Below, piece after piece: positions 17,328 through 26,740 of a stretch of 33,333 bases of DNA. Source of the DNA: JBMOGA01 sp049318625 (lineage in GTDB: Bacteria > Pseudomonadota > Alphaproteobacteria > Rhizobiales > Hyphomicrobiaceae); the NCBI GenBank assembly GCA_049318625.1, contig JBMOGA010000042.1, positions 1 to 33,333 of the forward strand, read 5' to 3'. The first letter of the stretch is position 1, and each line of letters starts with the position of its first letter. Position numbers and translations under genes: made by a program. The notes under the pieces are model-generated. The model worked only from the letters and a program-made list of their open reading frames with translations, did not search any database and had not been told where the DNA came from.

Positions 17328-17529
17328 AATCGAAGAGTGGGCGGCTGGCGTGTGGCCGCCACGGTCAGATTGTCTTCTTGGGGTTGGTGCCCGAGGGCTC
17401 AGGCGACCGTTTTCATTCGCGTGGCGTGACGCTCGCGCCCGGCTTCCGGCTCGGGACCCCGGACGGAAACTCGAATAATTCGTAAATTAATATAATGAGT
17501 TAGGCGTCGGCTCCGCGCTCTGGCCCCGC

Positions 17530-17826
17530 CTACCCGCAGTCGACGCATTCCTCGCCGAAGCCGTCGACGACCAGGGCCACCAGGGCGTCGAGCGCGGCGC
17601 GGGCGTCGGGGCCGGCGGCCGTCAGCTTGAGATCGCTGCCGGGCCCGGCGGCGAGCATCATCAAGCCCATGATCGAAGTGCCGCCGACGCTCTGGTCGTC
17701 GCGGGTCACGGTGATCTCGGCGTCGAAGGTCTCGGCGCAGCGCACGAACTTGGCGGAGGCCCGCGCGTGCAGGCCCTTGACGTTGCGGATCCTCACGATC
17801 GCTTCCAGGGGGGGCTCGGCGCTCAT
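17530..17826 (-). CDS. ptsH: HPr phosphocarrier protein of the regulatory PTS
   Basis: 98 residues. KGLHARASAKFV carries the phospho-His (His20) that accepts phosphate from enzyme I, and GGTSIMGLMML carries the regulatory Ser51, target of HPr kinase. With the EIIA upstream it forms a sugar-permease-free phosphorelay like those described in alphaproteobacteria, which links carbon and nitrogen status to regulators. The gene follows the EIIA gene by 26 bp, same strand, surely co-transcribed. The tail EECVDCG is unusual: a CxxC pair at the very C-terminus that typical HPr proteins lack. Confidence 0.95.
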   Translation of the reverse strand: MSAEPPLEAIVRIRNVKGLHARASAKFVRCAETFDAEITVTRDDQSVGGTSIMGLMMLAAGPGSDLKLTAAGPDARAALDALVALVVDGFGEECVDCG

Positions 17827-17852
17827 GACGGGTACTCCGCGCCTGGGGTGGG

Positions 17853-18263
17853 CTATTTACCGGGAGTGCCAGTCAGGAACTGGCTGGCGACCTTGATGTA
17901 TTTGCGCCCGGCTTCTTGCGCGCGGTCGACGGCGGTGGCGAGCGGCACGTCGGAGCGCACGCTGGCCAGCTTGATCAGCATCGGCAGGTTGACGCCGGCG
18001 ATGACCTCGACCTTGACCTCGTCCATGCAGGAAATCGCCAGATTTGACGGCGTGCCGCCGAACATGTCCGTCAGCACGACCACACCTTCGCCGGTGTCGG
18101 TGCGGCGCACGGCCGAGAGGATGTCGGCCCGGCGGGCCTCCATGTCGTCGTCGGGGCCGATCGAAACGGTCTCGAGTTGACCTTGGCGGCCGACCACGTG
18201 CTCGAGCGCGGAACGGAATTCGACCGCCAGTGCGCCATGGGTGACGATGACAATGCCGATCAT
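17853..18263 (-). CDS. PTS EIIA component, mannose/fructose (Man) family
   Basis: 136 residues from ATG 18263. The N-terminus MIGIVIVTHG holds the phospho-His (His9), and LTDMFGGTPSN is the second signature of EIIA(Man) proteins. No EIIB, EIIC or EIID gene is nearby, so it is likely a regulatory EIIA (called EIIA-Ntr2 or PtsM-like in rhizobia) that receives phosphate from HPr. A longer frame upstream to 18407 exists but its sequence is not family-like. The gene is divergent from pyrE, with a 244-bp shared upstream region. Confidence 0.93.
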   Translation of the reverse strand: MIGIVIVTHGALAVEFRSALEHVVGRQGQLETVSIGPDDDMEARRADILSAVRRTDTGEGVVVLTDMFGGTPSNLAISCMDEVKVEVIAGVNLPMLIKLASVRSDVPLATAVDRAQEAGRKYIKVASQFLTGTPGK

Positions 18264-18446
18264 GGATCCGTGTCTGGTGGCAGCCGAGCCTGCTTCGCGC
18301 GTGCCGCCAACCCCCTGAATTGCCGCGGCCCGTTCCCCCGCCGATCCCAGAATCGCAAAGCAATTCCGGAAACGGGGGCAGATTGACGAGATTTGGCGTC
18401 TCCGCAACCGAAATTCCAGAGGACGGGGATTGTCGACCGCTTGCTA

Positions 18447-18475
18447 TTGACAGTCTTACGATCCGGCGTGGCATT
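18447..18475 (+). promoter_or_regulatory. Weak candidate promoter for pyrE
   Basis: A consensus TTGACA (18447-18452) is followed after 17 bases by GGCATT (18470-18475), a poor -10. It lies 33 bases before the pyrE ATG. The perfect -35 is the only strong part. Confidence 0.3.
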
Positions 18476-18507
18476 GAGGACTCAGCTGACATGGGGGTGA
18501 CTGCCAC

Positions 18508-19068
18508 ATGACCACGTCGACGCCGCGGGCTCGTCTGATCGACATCATCCGCGAGAAATCATTCCGGTCCGGGGTGGAGATGAAGCTCGCGTCGGGCCGC
18601 AGCTCGAGTTTCTACTTCAACATGAAACCGACGATGCTCGACCCCGAGGGGGCGATGCTGATCGGGCAATTGCTGCTCGGCACGCTGGCCGCCGAGGATA
18701 TCGCCCTGGTCGGCGGGCTCGAACTCGGGGCGGTGCCGCTGGCGACGGCGGTGGCGATCGCCAGCCATGCGGCCGGCCGGCCGCTGCCCGCGTTCTTCGT
18801 GCGCAAGCAGGCCAAGGAGCACGGTACGCAGAGCCTGGTCGACGGGTTGCCGGCCGGTGCGACACTGGCCGGGCGCCGGGTCGCCATCCTCGAGGATGTG
18901 ACGACCACCGGCGGGTCGGCGATGAAGGCCATCGAGGCGGTGCGGGCGGCCGGCGGCTCGGTCGCGGTGGTTGTGACCCTGGTGGACCGCCGGGAGGGCG
19001 CAGCGGAGGCGTTCGCGACCGCCGGTATCCCGTTCAAGGCGCTGCTGACGATCGAAGACTTCCGCTGA
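18508..19068 (+). CDS. pyrE: Orotate phosphoribosyltransferase
   Basis: 186 residues starting MTTSTPRARLIDIIREKS, with GGGGGTGA in front of the ATG. It transfers phosphoribose from PRPP to orotate, giving OMP in pyrimidine synthesis. The PRPP-binding motif VAILEDVTTTGGS is at 126-138 and the catalytic loop VRKQAKEHG at about 98-106. The length is in the range of the family's short form (the next step, pyrF, is not in the window). It stands alone on the plus strand between divergent EIIA and convergent pckA. Confidence 0.96.
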   Translation: MTTSTPRARLIDIIREKSFRSGVEMKLASGRSSSFYFNMKPTMLDPEGAMLIGQLLLGTLAAEDIALVGGLELGAVPLATAVAIASHAAGRPLPAFFVRKQAKEHGTQSLVDGLPAGATLAGRRVAILEDVTTTGGSAMKAIEAVRAAGGSVAVVVTLVDRREGAAEAFATAGIPFKALLTIEDFR

Positions 19069-19078
19069 TCTTTCGGCC

Positions 19079-19109
19079 AAAAGCAAAGGCGGCCCGCGAT
19101 GGGGCCGCC
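19079..19109 (-). terminator. Terminator between convergent pyrE and pckA
   Basis: GGCGGCCC (19088-19095), loop GCGATG, GGGCCGCC (19102-19109): perfect 8-bp stem. On the minus strand it is followed by TTTGCTTTTGG, a fair T run, so it mainly ends pckA; on the plus strand it is 20 bases past the pyrE stop but lacks a T run. Confidence 0.72.
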
Positions 19110-19135
19110 TCGAAGGCCGTTGGTGACGCGGCAGA

Positions 19136-20719
<1,584 letters not shown>

Positions 20720-20981
20720 CGGGCTTCCATCTTCTACGCGCCGTTCCTTGGCGCCAGGGCAACAACGCTTTCTCCAACACCCGCGTCGACGTTCGGCTCG
20801 ACGTGGCTCCTGCTTGGCACATGGCCCAGCGGACGCATTCGGCTAAGGAATGCTTATGGCATACTCAAGACGGTCGAAAGTCGCAATCGTGCAATTTGGA
20901 CATTTCGCCCAGCTTTCACATGTAATCCTAATGGTGAGATCAAGAATTGCTGCAGCGCACCAAGACTACAAAGCTTCTCAT

Positions 20982-20997
20982 CTTGTCATACGACAAG
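20982..20997. promoter_or_regulatory. Perfect palindrome matching the GntR/FadR half-site pattern, upstream of pckA
   Basis: CTTGTC-ATAC-GACAAG: six-base arms, four-base spacer. Both strands fit the TNGTNNNACNA pattern given for FadR-subfamily GntR regulators (TTGTCATACGA and TCGTATGACAA). It lies 263 bp before the pckA ATG and eight bases past the stop of the HugZ-like gene. A third TTGTC follows at 20998-21002. Confidence 0.4.
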
Positions 20998-21005
20998 TTG
21001 TCCGA

Positions 21006-21767
21006 TCAGGTCCGTTGCCGGGCGATTTGCGCCAATTCGATCAGTTGACGGTGCGCCTGCTCGGCGGTCGTCAAGGGAGCCGGGAATTGGATCCGACGGC
21101 CGGTGGACGCACCGACGAGATCACAGCCCCAGGGGTCGATGCCGGCCAACCGGACGGTCTCTTCGGGGGCGGCGCCGGTCGCCGCCCAGTAGAGGCGAAC
21201 GGCATCGGCGTGGTCCTCGTTCATGTGCCGCACGATGTCCGCCTCGACGGCGGCGAGAGCGCCGGCGTCGGCGGCCGGGTCGGTGAGGCGCGAGGCCGTG
21301 ATCGCGGAGATCCGGCCGAACCCGGCGACCAGGTGGCCGGCCGTGGCCGTGAGTACGTAGGTCGTGAAGTCGGCAAAGCCGGCGTAGTCGGCGGCGGCCG
21401 GATGGCGGCTCACAAAGCGCTGCAGCGCGGCCGCTTTGGGGGTCCGCTGCGCGGTGCCGAGGATGGTGAGGCGGGGTGCGGTCAAGGCGTCGACGCCGAA
21501 GGGCTTGTCGGCGACCAGCAGGCTTGCCCGCGGGTCGGCATCGAGGTTGCGGGTATGCCGGGCGAGATTCGAGAGCAGCATCAGCGGGGTGCCGTCCGGT
21601 GCCGTTGCCAAGGCGACCAGCGAGGCGAAGGGGTGGCCGGTCTCCTGGTCGCGGGTGGCGAGGGTGGCGGTCATGGCTTCGCGCAGCAGGCGCTGCGGCT
21701 CGCGTGCGGCATCGCGCGCAAACGGGTCGAATTCGGGAGGTACCGAGGCTTTTTCGTCGGTGCTCAT
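21006..21767 (-). CDS. HugZ-family pyridoxamine 5'-phosphate oxidase-like FMN/heme-binding protein
   Basis: 253 residues. The first about 150 residues form a split-barrel flavin-binding domain of the pyridoxamine-phosphate-oxidase superfamily (ATLATRDQETGHPFASLVAL, SNLARHTRNL); the last about 85 are a DUF2470-like region with VEADIVRHMNEDHADAVRLY and GIDPWGCDLV. Proteins of this architecture include HugZ, a heme-degrading enzyme for iron use, but most members are not tested, so heme degradation is only a possibility. There is no signal peptide. The gene is divergent from chvI (167 bp apart) and may be co-transcribed with pckA downstream. Confidence 0.85.
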   Translation of the reverse strand: MSTDEKASVPPEFDPFARDAAREPQRLLREAMTATLATRDQETGHPFASLVALATAPDGTPLMLLSNLARHTRNLDADPRASLLVADKPFGVDALTAPRLTILGTAQRTPKAAALQRFVSRHPAAADYAGFADFTTYVLTATAGHLVAGFGRISAITASRLTDPAADAGALAAVEADIVRHMNEDHADAVRLYWAATGAAPEETVRLAGIDPWGCDLVGASTGRRIQFPAPLTTAEQAHRQLIELAQIARQRT

Positions 21768-21934
21768 GGGGGCTCGTCTCGAGTTTGGATCGCGGCCTGC
21801 GCTTGCCGGTCGGCGTCCTCTGCCTTATTCAGACACGGTTCAGGGGCACCGATCCAGCATCCGGCCACATTTCGCTCACCATAGGGCCATAAGCGCCGAC
21901 GGTTAACTTCGCTGCAGGGGGCCAGGAAAGTTCC

Positions 21935-22639
21935 ATGAAAGAAAAAAGCACCATCGCTCTGGTCGACGACGAGCGGAATATTCTCACGTCCCTGCGCATG
22001 GCCCTGGAGGCCGAGGGATACCGCGTGCGCACCTACAGCGACGGCGCATCGGCCTTCGAGGCGCTGACGGAAGAGCCGGCCGATCTCGGTATCTTCGATA
22101 TCAAGATGCCGCGCATGGACGGCATGGAGCTGCTGCGCCGGGTACGCCAGCAGTCCGACATGCCGGTGATCTTCCTGACGTCGAAAGACGAGGAGATCGA
22201 CGAGCTGTTCGGCCTGAAGATGGGCGCCGACGACTACATCGCCAAGCCGTTCTCGCAGCGGCTGGTCGTGGAGCGCGTCAAGGCGGTGCTGCGACGGTTC
22301 CAGCCCAAGGATCCGGCGGCGGCCCAGGCCGAGGCGGCGCGGGTGCTGGAGCGGGGCAAGCTGCGCCTCGATCCGGAGCGCCACACCTGCCACTGGGACA
22401 ACAAGCCGGTGACGCTGACAGTGACCGAGTTCCTCATCCTCCAGGCACTGGCCCAGCGGCCGGGCGTGGTCAAGACGCGCGATGCGCTGATGGACGCGGC
22501 CTACGATGATCAGGTCTACGTCGACGACCGCACGATCGACAGCCACATCAAGCGGCTGCGCAAGAAGTTCAAGCAGGCCGACGACGATTTCGATGTGATC
22601 GAGACGCTGTACGGCGTCGGCTACCGTTTCAAAGAATAG
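21935..22639 (+). CDS. chvI: Response regulator ChvI (OmpR family)
   Basis: 234 residues. Receiver domain 1 to about 120 with acidic pair Asp11/Asp12, phospho-Asp55 in FDIKMPRMDG, Thr82 and Lys104 (YIAKPF); winged-helix DNA-binding domain about 140-232 with LTVTEFLILQALAQRPG and VDDRTIDSHIKRLRKKF. These match ChvI, which with ChvG controls acid response, envelope, exopolysaccharide and host-association genes in alphaproteobacteria and is often essential. AGGAAA sits six bases before the ATG. First gene of chvI-chvG-hprK; the upstream 167 bp is shared with the HugZ-like gene and no clear promoter was found. Confidence 0.95.
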   Translation: MKEKSTIALVDDERNILTSLRMALEAEGYRVRTYSDGASAFEALTEEPADLGIFDIKMPRMDGMELLRRVRQQSDMPVIFLTSKDEEIDELFGLKMGADDYIAKPFSQRLVVERVKAVLRRFQPKDPAAAQAEAARVLERGKLRLDPERHTCHWDNKPVTLTVTEFLILQALAQRPGVVKTRDALMDAAYDDQVYVDDRTIDSHIKRLRKKFKQADDDFDVIETLYGVGYRFKE

Positions 22640-22651
22640 CAATCGATCGCC

Positions 22652-24508
22652 ATGGCGCTGGAGAGCCAACGGCCGGTCTCGCGCGGACATCTTCGGTCCG
22701 TCGGCGCCGGCGCATGGCTGGCTCTTGTGAACAACAGGTGGCTCAGGTGGGCCGGTCACGCGGTCGCAGAGTTCTTCTATAACGGCCCGCTGATCCGCTG
22801 GATCGCCGGCAGCCTTCTGCGGCGCATCATCGTCTCCAACCTGCTCGGCCTGACGTTCCTGCTGACCGGCATCTTCTATGTCAGCCACCAGAACGTCTGG
22901 CTCATCGATGCGCGGCGCGACAGCCTGCTGGTGCAGGCCGATGTGATCGCCAAGGCGATCGCCATGAATGCGACGGTCGAGCCGGGCGGCGGACTGCGCA
23001 TCGATCCCGACAAGCTGCCGGCGCAGGACAGCGCGCTCCTGCCGTTCCGGGACGACGGATTCGCGGCGCTGGAGCTGTCGCTCAATCCCGAGCGCGTCGC
23101 CCCGGTGCTGCGCCGTTTCGTCGACCTCGGCACCAACCGGGCCCGCGTCTACGGCCGTGACGGCACGCTGATCGCCGATACCACGCTGATCATCCAGCGC
23201 GGCCAGATCGTCCGGCCCGAAGACGCCCAGGGTCGCGTGCGGGCGCGGAATTTCTGGACCCGCCTCACGGAATGGCTGATCGACGACGAACTGCCGGTCT
23301 ACAAGGAGATCGGCTCGGCCAACGGCATGTCCTATTCGGTCGTTCGCAGCGCCATGACCGGCGTTTCGACGCCGCTGCTCGAACTGACCGAGGACGGCGA
23401 ACGGATCGTTTCGGTGGCGGTGCCGATCCAGCGGTCGAAATCGGTGCAGGGCGTTCTTCTGCTGGCGACCCTGCCGGGCAACCTCGACAAAGACGTCGCG
23501 GCCGAGCGGCAGAGCATCATTCTGCTCGCGATCGTCGCCTTCGCAGCAGCGATGATGGCGTCGCTGCTGCTGGCGCGAACGGTGGCGGGGCCGATCAAGC
23601 GGCTGTCATGGGCGGCCGAGCACGTCAGCCAGAACATCTCGGCGCGGCAGGATCTGCCGGACTACTCCGGGCGCACCGACGAAGTCGGCCAGATGGCGCG
23701 TGCCTTCCGCGCCATGACCGCCTCGCTGTACCGGCGGATCGAGGCGAGCGAGAAATTCGCGGCCGACGTCGCCCACGAGCTGAAGAACCCGCTCACCGCC
23801 GCCCGCTCGACCGCGGAATCGCTGACCTATGCGCGCAACGACGCCGAGCGGGACCAGCTCGTGCAGCAGATCCAGTACGAGCTCAAGCGCCTCAACCGGC
23901 TGATCACCGACGTTGCCAACGCCTCGCGGCTCGATGCCGAGCTGGCGCGCCAGCAAACCGAAGCCGTCGATCTGGTGGGCGTCGCGAGCGGGATCGTCGA
24001 GACGTTCGAGGACATCCTTTCGGAATCGGGGCACCGCGTGTTCCTCGACGTGGCGCCGGCGGTCGAGCAGGCCTACACCGTGACCGGCCACGACGGGCGG
24101 CTCGGCCAGGTGCTGACCAACCTGATCGACAACGCGGTTTCGTTCTCGCCGCCCGACGGCGCCGTCCATGTCCGGATCAGCCGTGACGAGCGCGAGGTGG
24201 AACTGGCTGTTGAGGACAGCGGCCCGGGCATTCCACCGGACAAGCTCGAGACGGTGTTCGAGCGCTTCTATACCGATCGTCCGGCCACCGAAGCGCAGCG
24301 CGGCAAGAACTCGGGACTCGGGCTGTCCATATCGCGCGAGATCGTGCGGGCTCACGGCGGGCGGATCTGGGCCGAGAACCGCCATGCGGGCGATGGATCG
24401 CGGGCTGGCCCGGTCATCGGGGCTCGCTTCGTTGTGCGGTTGCCGGTGCCGCGCCTGTCGGGCGCGGGCCAACGGTCGGCGGTGTTTGCTCCGCGTTCCC
24501 GCCCGTAG
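22652..24508 (+). CDS. chvG: Sensor histidine kinase ChvG (ExoS type)
   Basis: 618 residues. Cytoplasmic N-terminus, membrane helix about 58-78, a periplasmic domain about 80-285, second helix about 288-309, HAMP-like segment, HisKA box FAADVAHELKNPLTA with phospho-His375, and HATPase boxes NLIDNAVSFS, DSGPGIP and GLGLSISREIV. The periplasmic region is the part that binds the ExoR repressor in rhizobia. The gene starts 12 bases after chvI and lacks a recognisable Shine-Dalgarno, so translation is probably coupled to chvI. The C-terminal tail of about 20 residues (SGAGQRSAVFAPRSRP) extends past the ATPase domain. Confidence 0.94.
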   Translation: MALESQRPVSRGHLRSVGAGAWLALVNNRWLRWAGHAVAEFFYNGPLIRWIAGSLLRRIIVSNLLGLTFLLTGIFYVSHQNVWLIDARRDSLLVQADVIAKAIAMNATVEPGGGLRIDPDKLPAQDSALLPFRDDGFAALELSLNPERVAPVLRRFVDLGTNRARVYGRDGTLIADTTLIIQRGQIVRPEDAQGRVRARNFWTRLTEWLIDDELPVYKEIGSANGMSYSVVRSAMTGVSTPLLELTEDGERIVSVAVPIQRSKSVQGVLLLATLPGNLDKDVAAERQSIILLAIVAFAAAMMASLLLARTVAGPIKRLSWAAEHVSQNISARQDLPDYSGRTDEVGQMARAFRAMTASLYRRIEASEKFAADVAHELKNPLTAARSTAESLTYARNDAERDQLVQQIQYELKRLNRLITDVANASRLDAELARQQTEAVDLVGVASGIVETFEDILSESGHRVFLDVAPAVEQAYTVTGHDGRLGQVLTNLIDNAVSFSPPDGAVHVRISRDEREVELAVEDSGPGIPPDKLETVFERFYTDRPATEAQRGKNSGLGLSISREIVRAHGGRIWAENRHAGDGSRAGPVIGARFVVRLPVPRLSGAGQRSAVFAPRSRP

Positions 24509-24652
24509 GATGAGTTCGCGACAGGGTCGGGTCGGCGGTCTCGAACCGCCGGTCCGCAAACCCCCGATTCGATTGTTCGAGCAACTGATTTGCGGTCTCG
24601 GTCGATGCCGCGCGCTGCGACCCGACCGATCCGCCCCGGTTCGAGGTGTGCC

Positions 24653-25102
24653 ATGGAGACGGTTCATGCGACCGCCATCGCGTCTGCGGGGGCCGCGGCG
24701 CTGCTGCGCGGGCCTTCGGGTTCCGGCAAGTCCGATCTGGCGCTGCGCTGTCTGTTTCTGACGCTCACCGACGGGGCACCGTTCCAGCTGGTGGCGGACG
24801 ACCGCGTGAGCGTCGAGGAGTCGAACGGTGACGTGCTCGCCCGGGCGCCTGCTGTTCTGCGCGGCCTGCTCGAGGTGCGCGGGCTCGGCATCCAGCGGTT
24901 TGCGCAGGTCGAGCCGGTTCGTGTCGCACTGATCGTCGATCTGGTGGAACTCCGGCGGGTCGAGCGCCTGCCGGAGCCCGCCTGGGACAGCCTGCTCGGT
25001 GTCCGTCTGCCCAAAATCGCCCTTGCGCCCTTCGAGGCGTCGGCGCCGCTCAAGGTGCTGCTGGCGCTGCGCGCCGCCAGCCTTGGCGCATGGGGGCCTT
25101 GA
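24653..25102 (+). CDS. hprK: HPr kinase/phosphorylase, short alphaproteobacterial form
   Basis: 149 residues from ATG 24653 (METVHATAIA), with GAGGTG in front; an upstream start at 24590 is less family-like. It consists only of the catalytic core, as is usual in alphaproteobacteria, without the N-terminal domain of Gram-positive HprK. P-loop GPSGSGKS at 20-27, LVADDRVS, and the signature EVRGLGIQR. It phosphorylates HPr on Ser (Ser51 of the HPr in this window). It is on the plus strand, 144 bp after chvG; in many relatives EIIA and HPr follow directly, but here they are on the other strand at 17530-18263. Confidence 0.92.
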   Translation: METVHATAIASAGAAALLRGPSGSGKSDLALRCLFLTLTDGAPFQLVADDRVSVEESNGDVLARAPAVLRGLLEVRGLGIQRFAQVEPVRVALIVDLVELRRVERLPEPAWDSLLGVRLPKIALAPFEASAPLKVLLALRAASLGAWGP

Positions 25103-25122
25103 CCGGCGCTGCCAGTGCCGGT
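25102..25122 (+). repeat. Hairpin at the hprK stop codon
   Basis: ACCGGC (25102-25107), nine bases, GCCGGT (25117-25122): perfect six-base arms immediately after the TGA. No T run follows, so termination is doubtful. The rest of 25123-25329 is the leader of the H-NS-like gene: GC-rich to 25190, then AT-rich with a TAACGTTA palindrome near 25220; no firm promoter found. Confidence 0.3.
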
Positions 25123-25329
25123 GTCCGTGGGCGCCCGGCTGCGAATACGGCCGGGACACGCCCCGCGTGTGGCCGGTCGGATTTCGGCAAATGGTGTTGT
25201 TGCACTTCCTATTTATTGCTTAACGTTAGCTAAACACTCATTTGGATATGTGTATTGCAATTCGGATCTATTGATCGGCGTCACACTTCATTGTACGCGA
25301 AACGGACAAATCACGCGAGGAGGCTGGGC

Positions 25330-25656
25330 ATGAGCAGGATCAATTTGGATAAGATGAGCTACAAGGAGCTTTTGGAGCTTCAGGACGAAATTGCCACAGC
25401 GATCGTTCATCGTCGCGAGGGCGAGCGCAATGAAATGAAGAAGAAGATCGAGGAACTGGTTACGACATCGGGCTTCGCAGTCGACGAACTGTTCGGCAAG
25501 GTGCGCCGGGGCGGGCGCCGCGGTGCCGTCGCCCAGGTCAAGTTCCGCAATCCCAAGGACGCCAGCCAGACCTGGACGGGGCGTGGACGCAAGCCGAACT
25601 GGCTCGTCGAGGCGATCGCCAAGGGCCAGAAGATGGAAACGTTCCTGGTCGAGTGA
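25330..25656 (+). CDS. H-NS/HvrA-family nucleoid-associated protein
   Basis: 108 residues from ATG 25330, with a GAGGAGG site seven bases in front; a 25-codon upstream extension in the same frame is not family-like. An N-terminal coiled-coil (residues about 5-45, rich in E, L, K) gives dimerisation, and the C-terminal motif TWTGRGRKPNW (about 84-94) is the H-NS AT-hook-like DNA-binding core. It would bind AT-rich DNA and silence or tune genes, including acquired ones; HvrA of Rhodobacter is the closest named type. The gene's leader (25195-25300) is itself AT-rich, which fits autoregulation. It stands alone, convergent with gpsA. Confidence 0.9.
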   Translation: MSRINLDKMSYKELLELQDEIATAIVHRREGERNEMKKKIEELVTTSGFAVDELFGKVRRGGRRGAVAQVKFRNPKDASQTWTGRGRKPNWLVEAIAKGQKMETFLVE

Positions 25657-25680
25657 CGCGGGCACTTCCGTGACGCGGGC
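25653..25680. repeat. 11-bp direct repeat at the end of the H-NS-like gene
   Basis: GTGACGCGGGC occurs at 25653-25663 and again at 25670-25680, separated by ACTTCC (period 17). The first copy overlaps the TGA stop. It looks like a short tandem duplication; no hairpin or T run that would end transcription is evident between this gene and gpsA. Confidence 0.5.
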
Positions 25681-25732
25681 GGCCTGGCCGTCGAGATACG
25701 GCACGGGCCGACCACGGATCTCCCCGGTTTCC

Positions 25733-26722
25733 TCAATTCTCCGATTTCAAGGGCCGCTGCATCAGCCGTGCGATCACGGCTTCGGTAGCGGCCTTTCCGT
25801 TCAGGATATCCGCGACGGCCCGCATGATGGGCACGTCGATTCCTTCGCGATCGGCAATTTCCACGGCGGCGTCGGCGGTAAAGGCGCCTTCGGTCAATCC
25901 CGGTGCCGTTCCGGAAAGGTTCCCGTCGCGCCCAATCGTCAACCCCAGCTTGAAGTTTCGCGATTGGGGGCTGGCACACGACAGGACGAGATCGCCCAGT
26001 CCCGACAGTCCGGCCAGCGTTTCCGGTCGCGCGCCGAAAGGCCGTGCAAATCGCGTCAGTTCGGCAAAGGCCCGGGCTATGGTGGCGGCGCGCGCGCTTT
26101 CTCCCAATTCCCGGCCGACGACGATCCCGGCGGCGATCGCGAGCACATTCTTGATGGCGCCGCCGATCTGGACGCCCGCAAGGTCGTCCGAGATGTAGGG
26201 GCGGAAAGCGGTCGTACCCAGTGCCTCGGCAATCGGGCGGGCGGTGTCGAGTGTGCGTGCGGCCAGCGTCACGGCGGTCGGCAGGCCGCGGGCGACATCG
26301 ATGGCGAAGCTCGGACCGGACAGCACCAGCGGCTCGACCTGCGGCAGCACCTCGGTCAGCACGTCGGTGAGCAGTTGGTTGGTGCCGCGCTCGATGCCCT
26401 TGGCTGTGATCACGACGGGCAGACCCGGCCTGGCGTGGGGGGCGAAGGCCGCCAGCGCCTGGCGCAGCGCCTGGGCCGGCAGGGCCAGAAGCCAGACGTC
26501 GGCGGTGGCCAGGTCCTTCGCAAGCGCGGTGGTACGGATGGCGGGATCGAAGGGCACGCCGGCGAGCCGGGCGGCGTTCTCGCGGTCGGTCGCCATCCGT
26601 GCCGCGGTCTCGGGCGCCCGGGCCCACAACACGACGTCGTTGCCGGCGCGCGCGGCAACCAGGGCCAGGGCCGTGCCCCAGGCTCCGGCCCCGATGAAGC
26701 CAAAGGTCTTGCGGTGCGTCAT
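25733..26722 (-). CDS. gpsA: Glycerol-3-phosphate dehydrogenase [NAD(P)+]
   Basis: 329 residues, typical length. N-terminal Rossmann motif GFIGAGAWGTALA (8-20), VITAKGIE, LSGPSFA, and the catalytic Lys in GGAIKNVLAIAAGI. It reduces dihydroxyacetone phosphate to sn-glycerol-3-phosphate, the backbone of phospholipids. GGAAAGGATC stands before the ATG. The gene starts 18 bp past the tsaD stop on the same strand, an arrangement common in alphaproteobacteria, so the two form an operon. It converges with the H-NS-like gene, 76 bp apart. Confidence 0.97.
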   Translation of the reverse strand: MTHRKTFGFIGAGAWGTALALVAARAGNDVVLWARAPETAARMATDRENAARLAGVPFDPAIRTTALAKDLATADVWLLALPAQALRQALAAFAPHARPGLPVVITAKGIERGTNQLLTDVLTEVLPQVEPLVLSGPSFAIDVARGLPTAVTLAARTLDTARPIAEALGTTAFRPYISDDLAGVQIGGAIKNVLAIAAGIVVGRELGESARAATIARAFAELTRFARPFGARPETLAGLSGLGDLVLSCASPQSRNFKLGLTIGRDGNLSGTAPGLTEGAFTADAAVEIADREGIDVPIMRAVADILNGKAATEAVIARLMQRPLKSEN

Positions 26723-26740
26723 GATGATCCTTTCCGGGGC

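Larger units (their letters stand above)
17192..17529. other. 338-bp region between ptsH and ahcY
   Basis: Holds the likely ahcY promoter (17277-17305) and a possible operator (17302-17327). The roughly 80-base leader downstream of that promoter is GC-rich. I compared it by eye with the SAH and SAM-II riboswitch cores and found no convincing match. The part nearest ptsH (17471-17500) is AT-rich with a small palindrome CGAAT-A-ATTCG (17472-17482). No clear intrinsic terminator follows ptsH and no gene is visible. Confidence 0.5.

Noticed and set aside
24534..24550. GGCGGT-CTCGA-ACCGCC hairpin between chvG and hprK as a terminator
   Set aside because: Only six pairs and no T run; hprK is likely co-transcribed.
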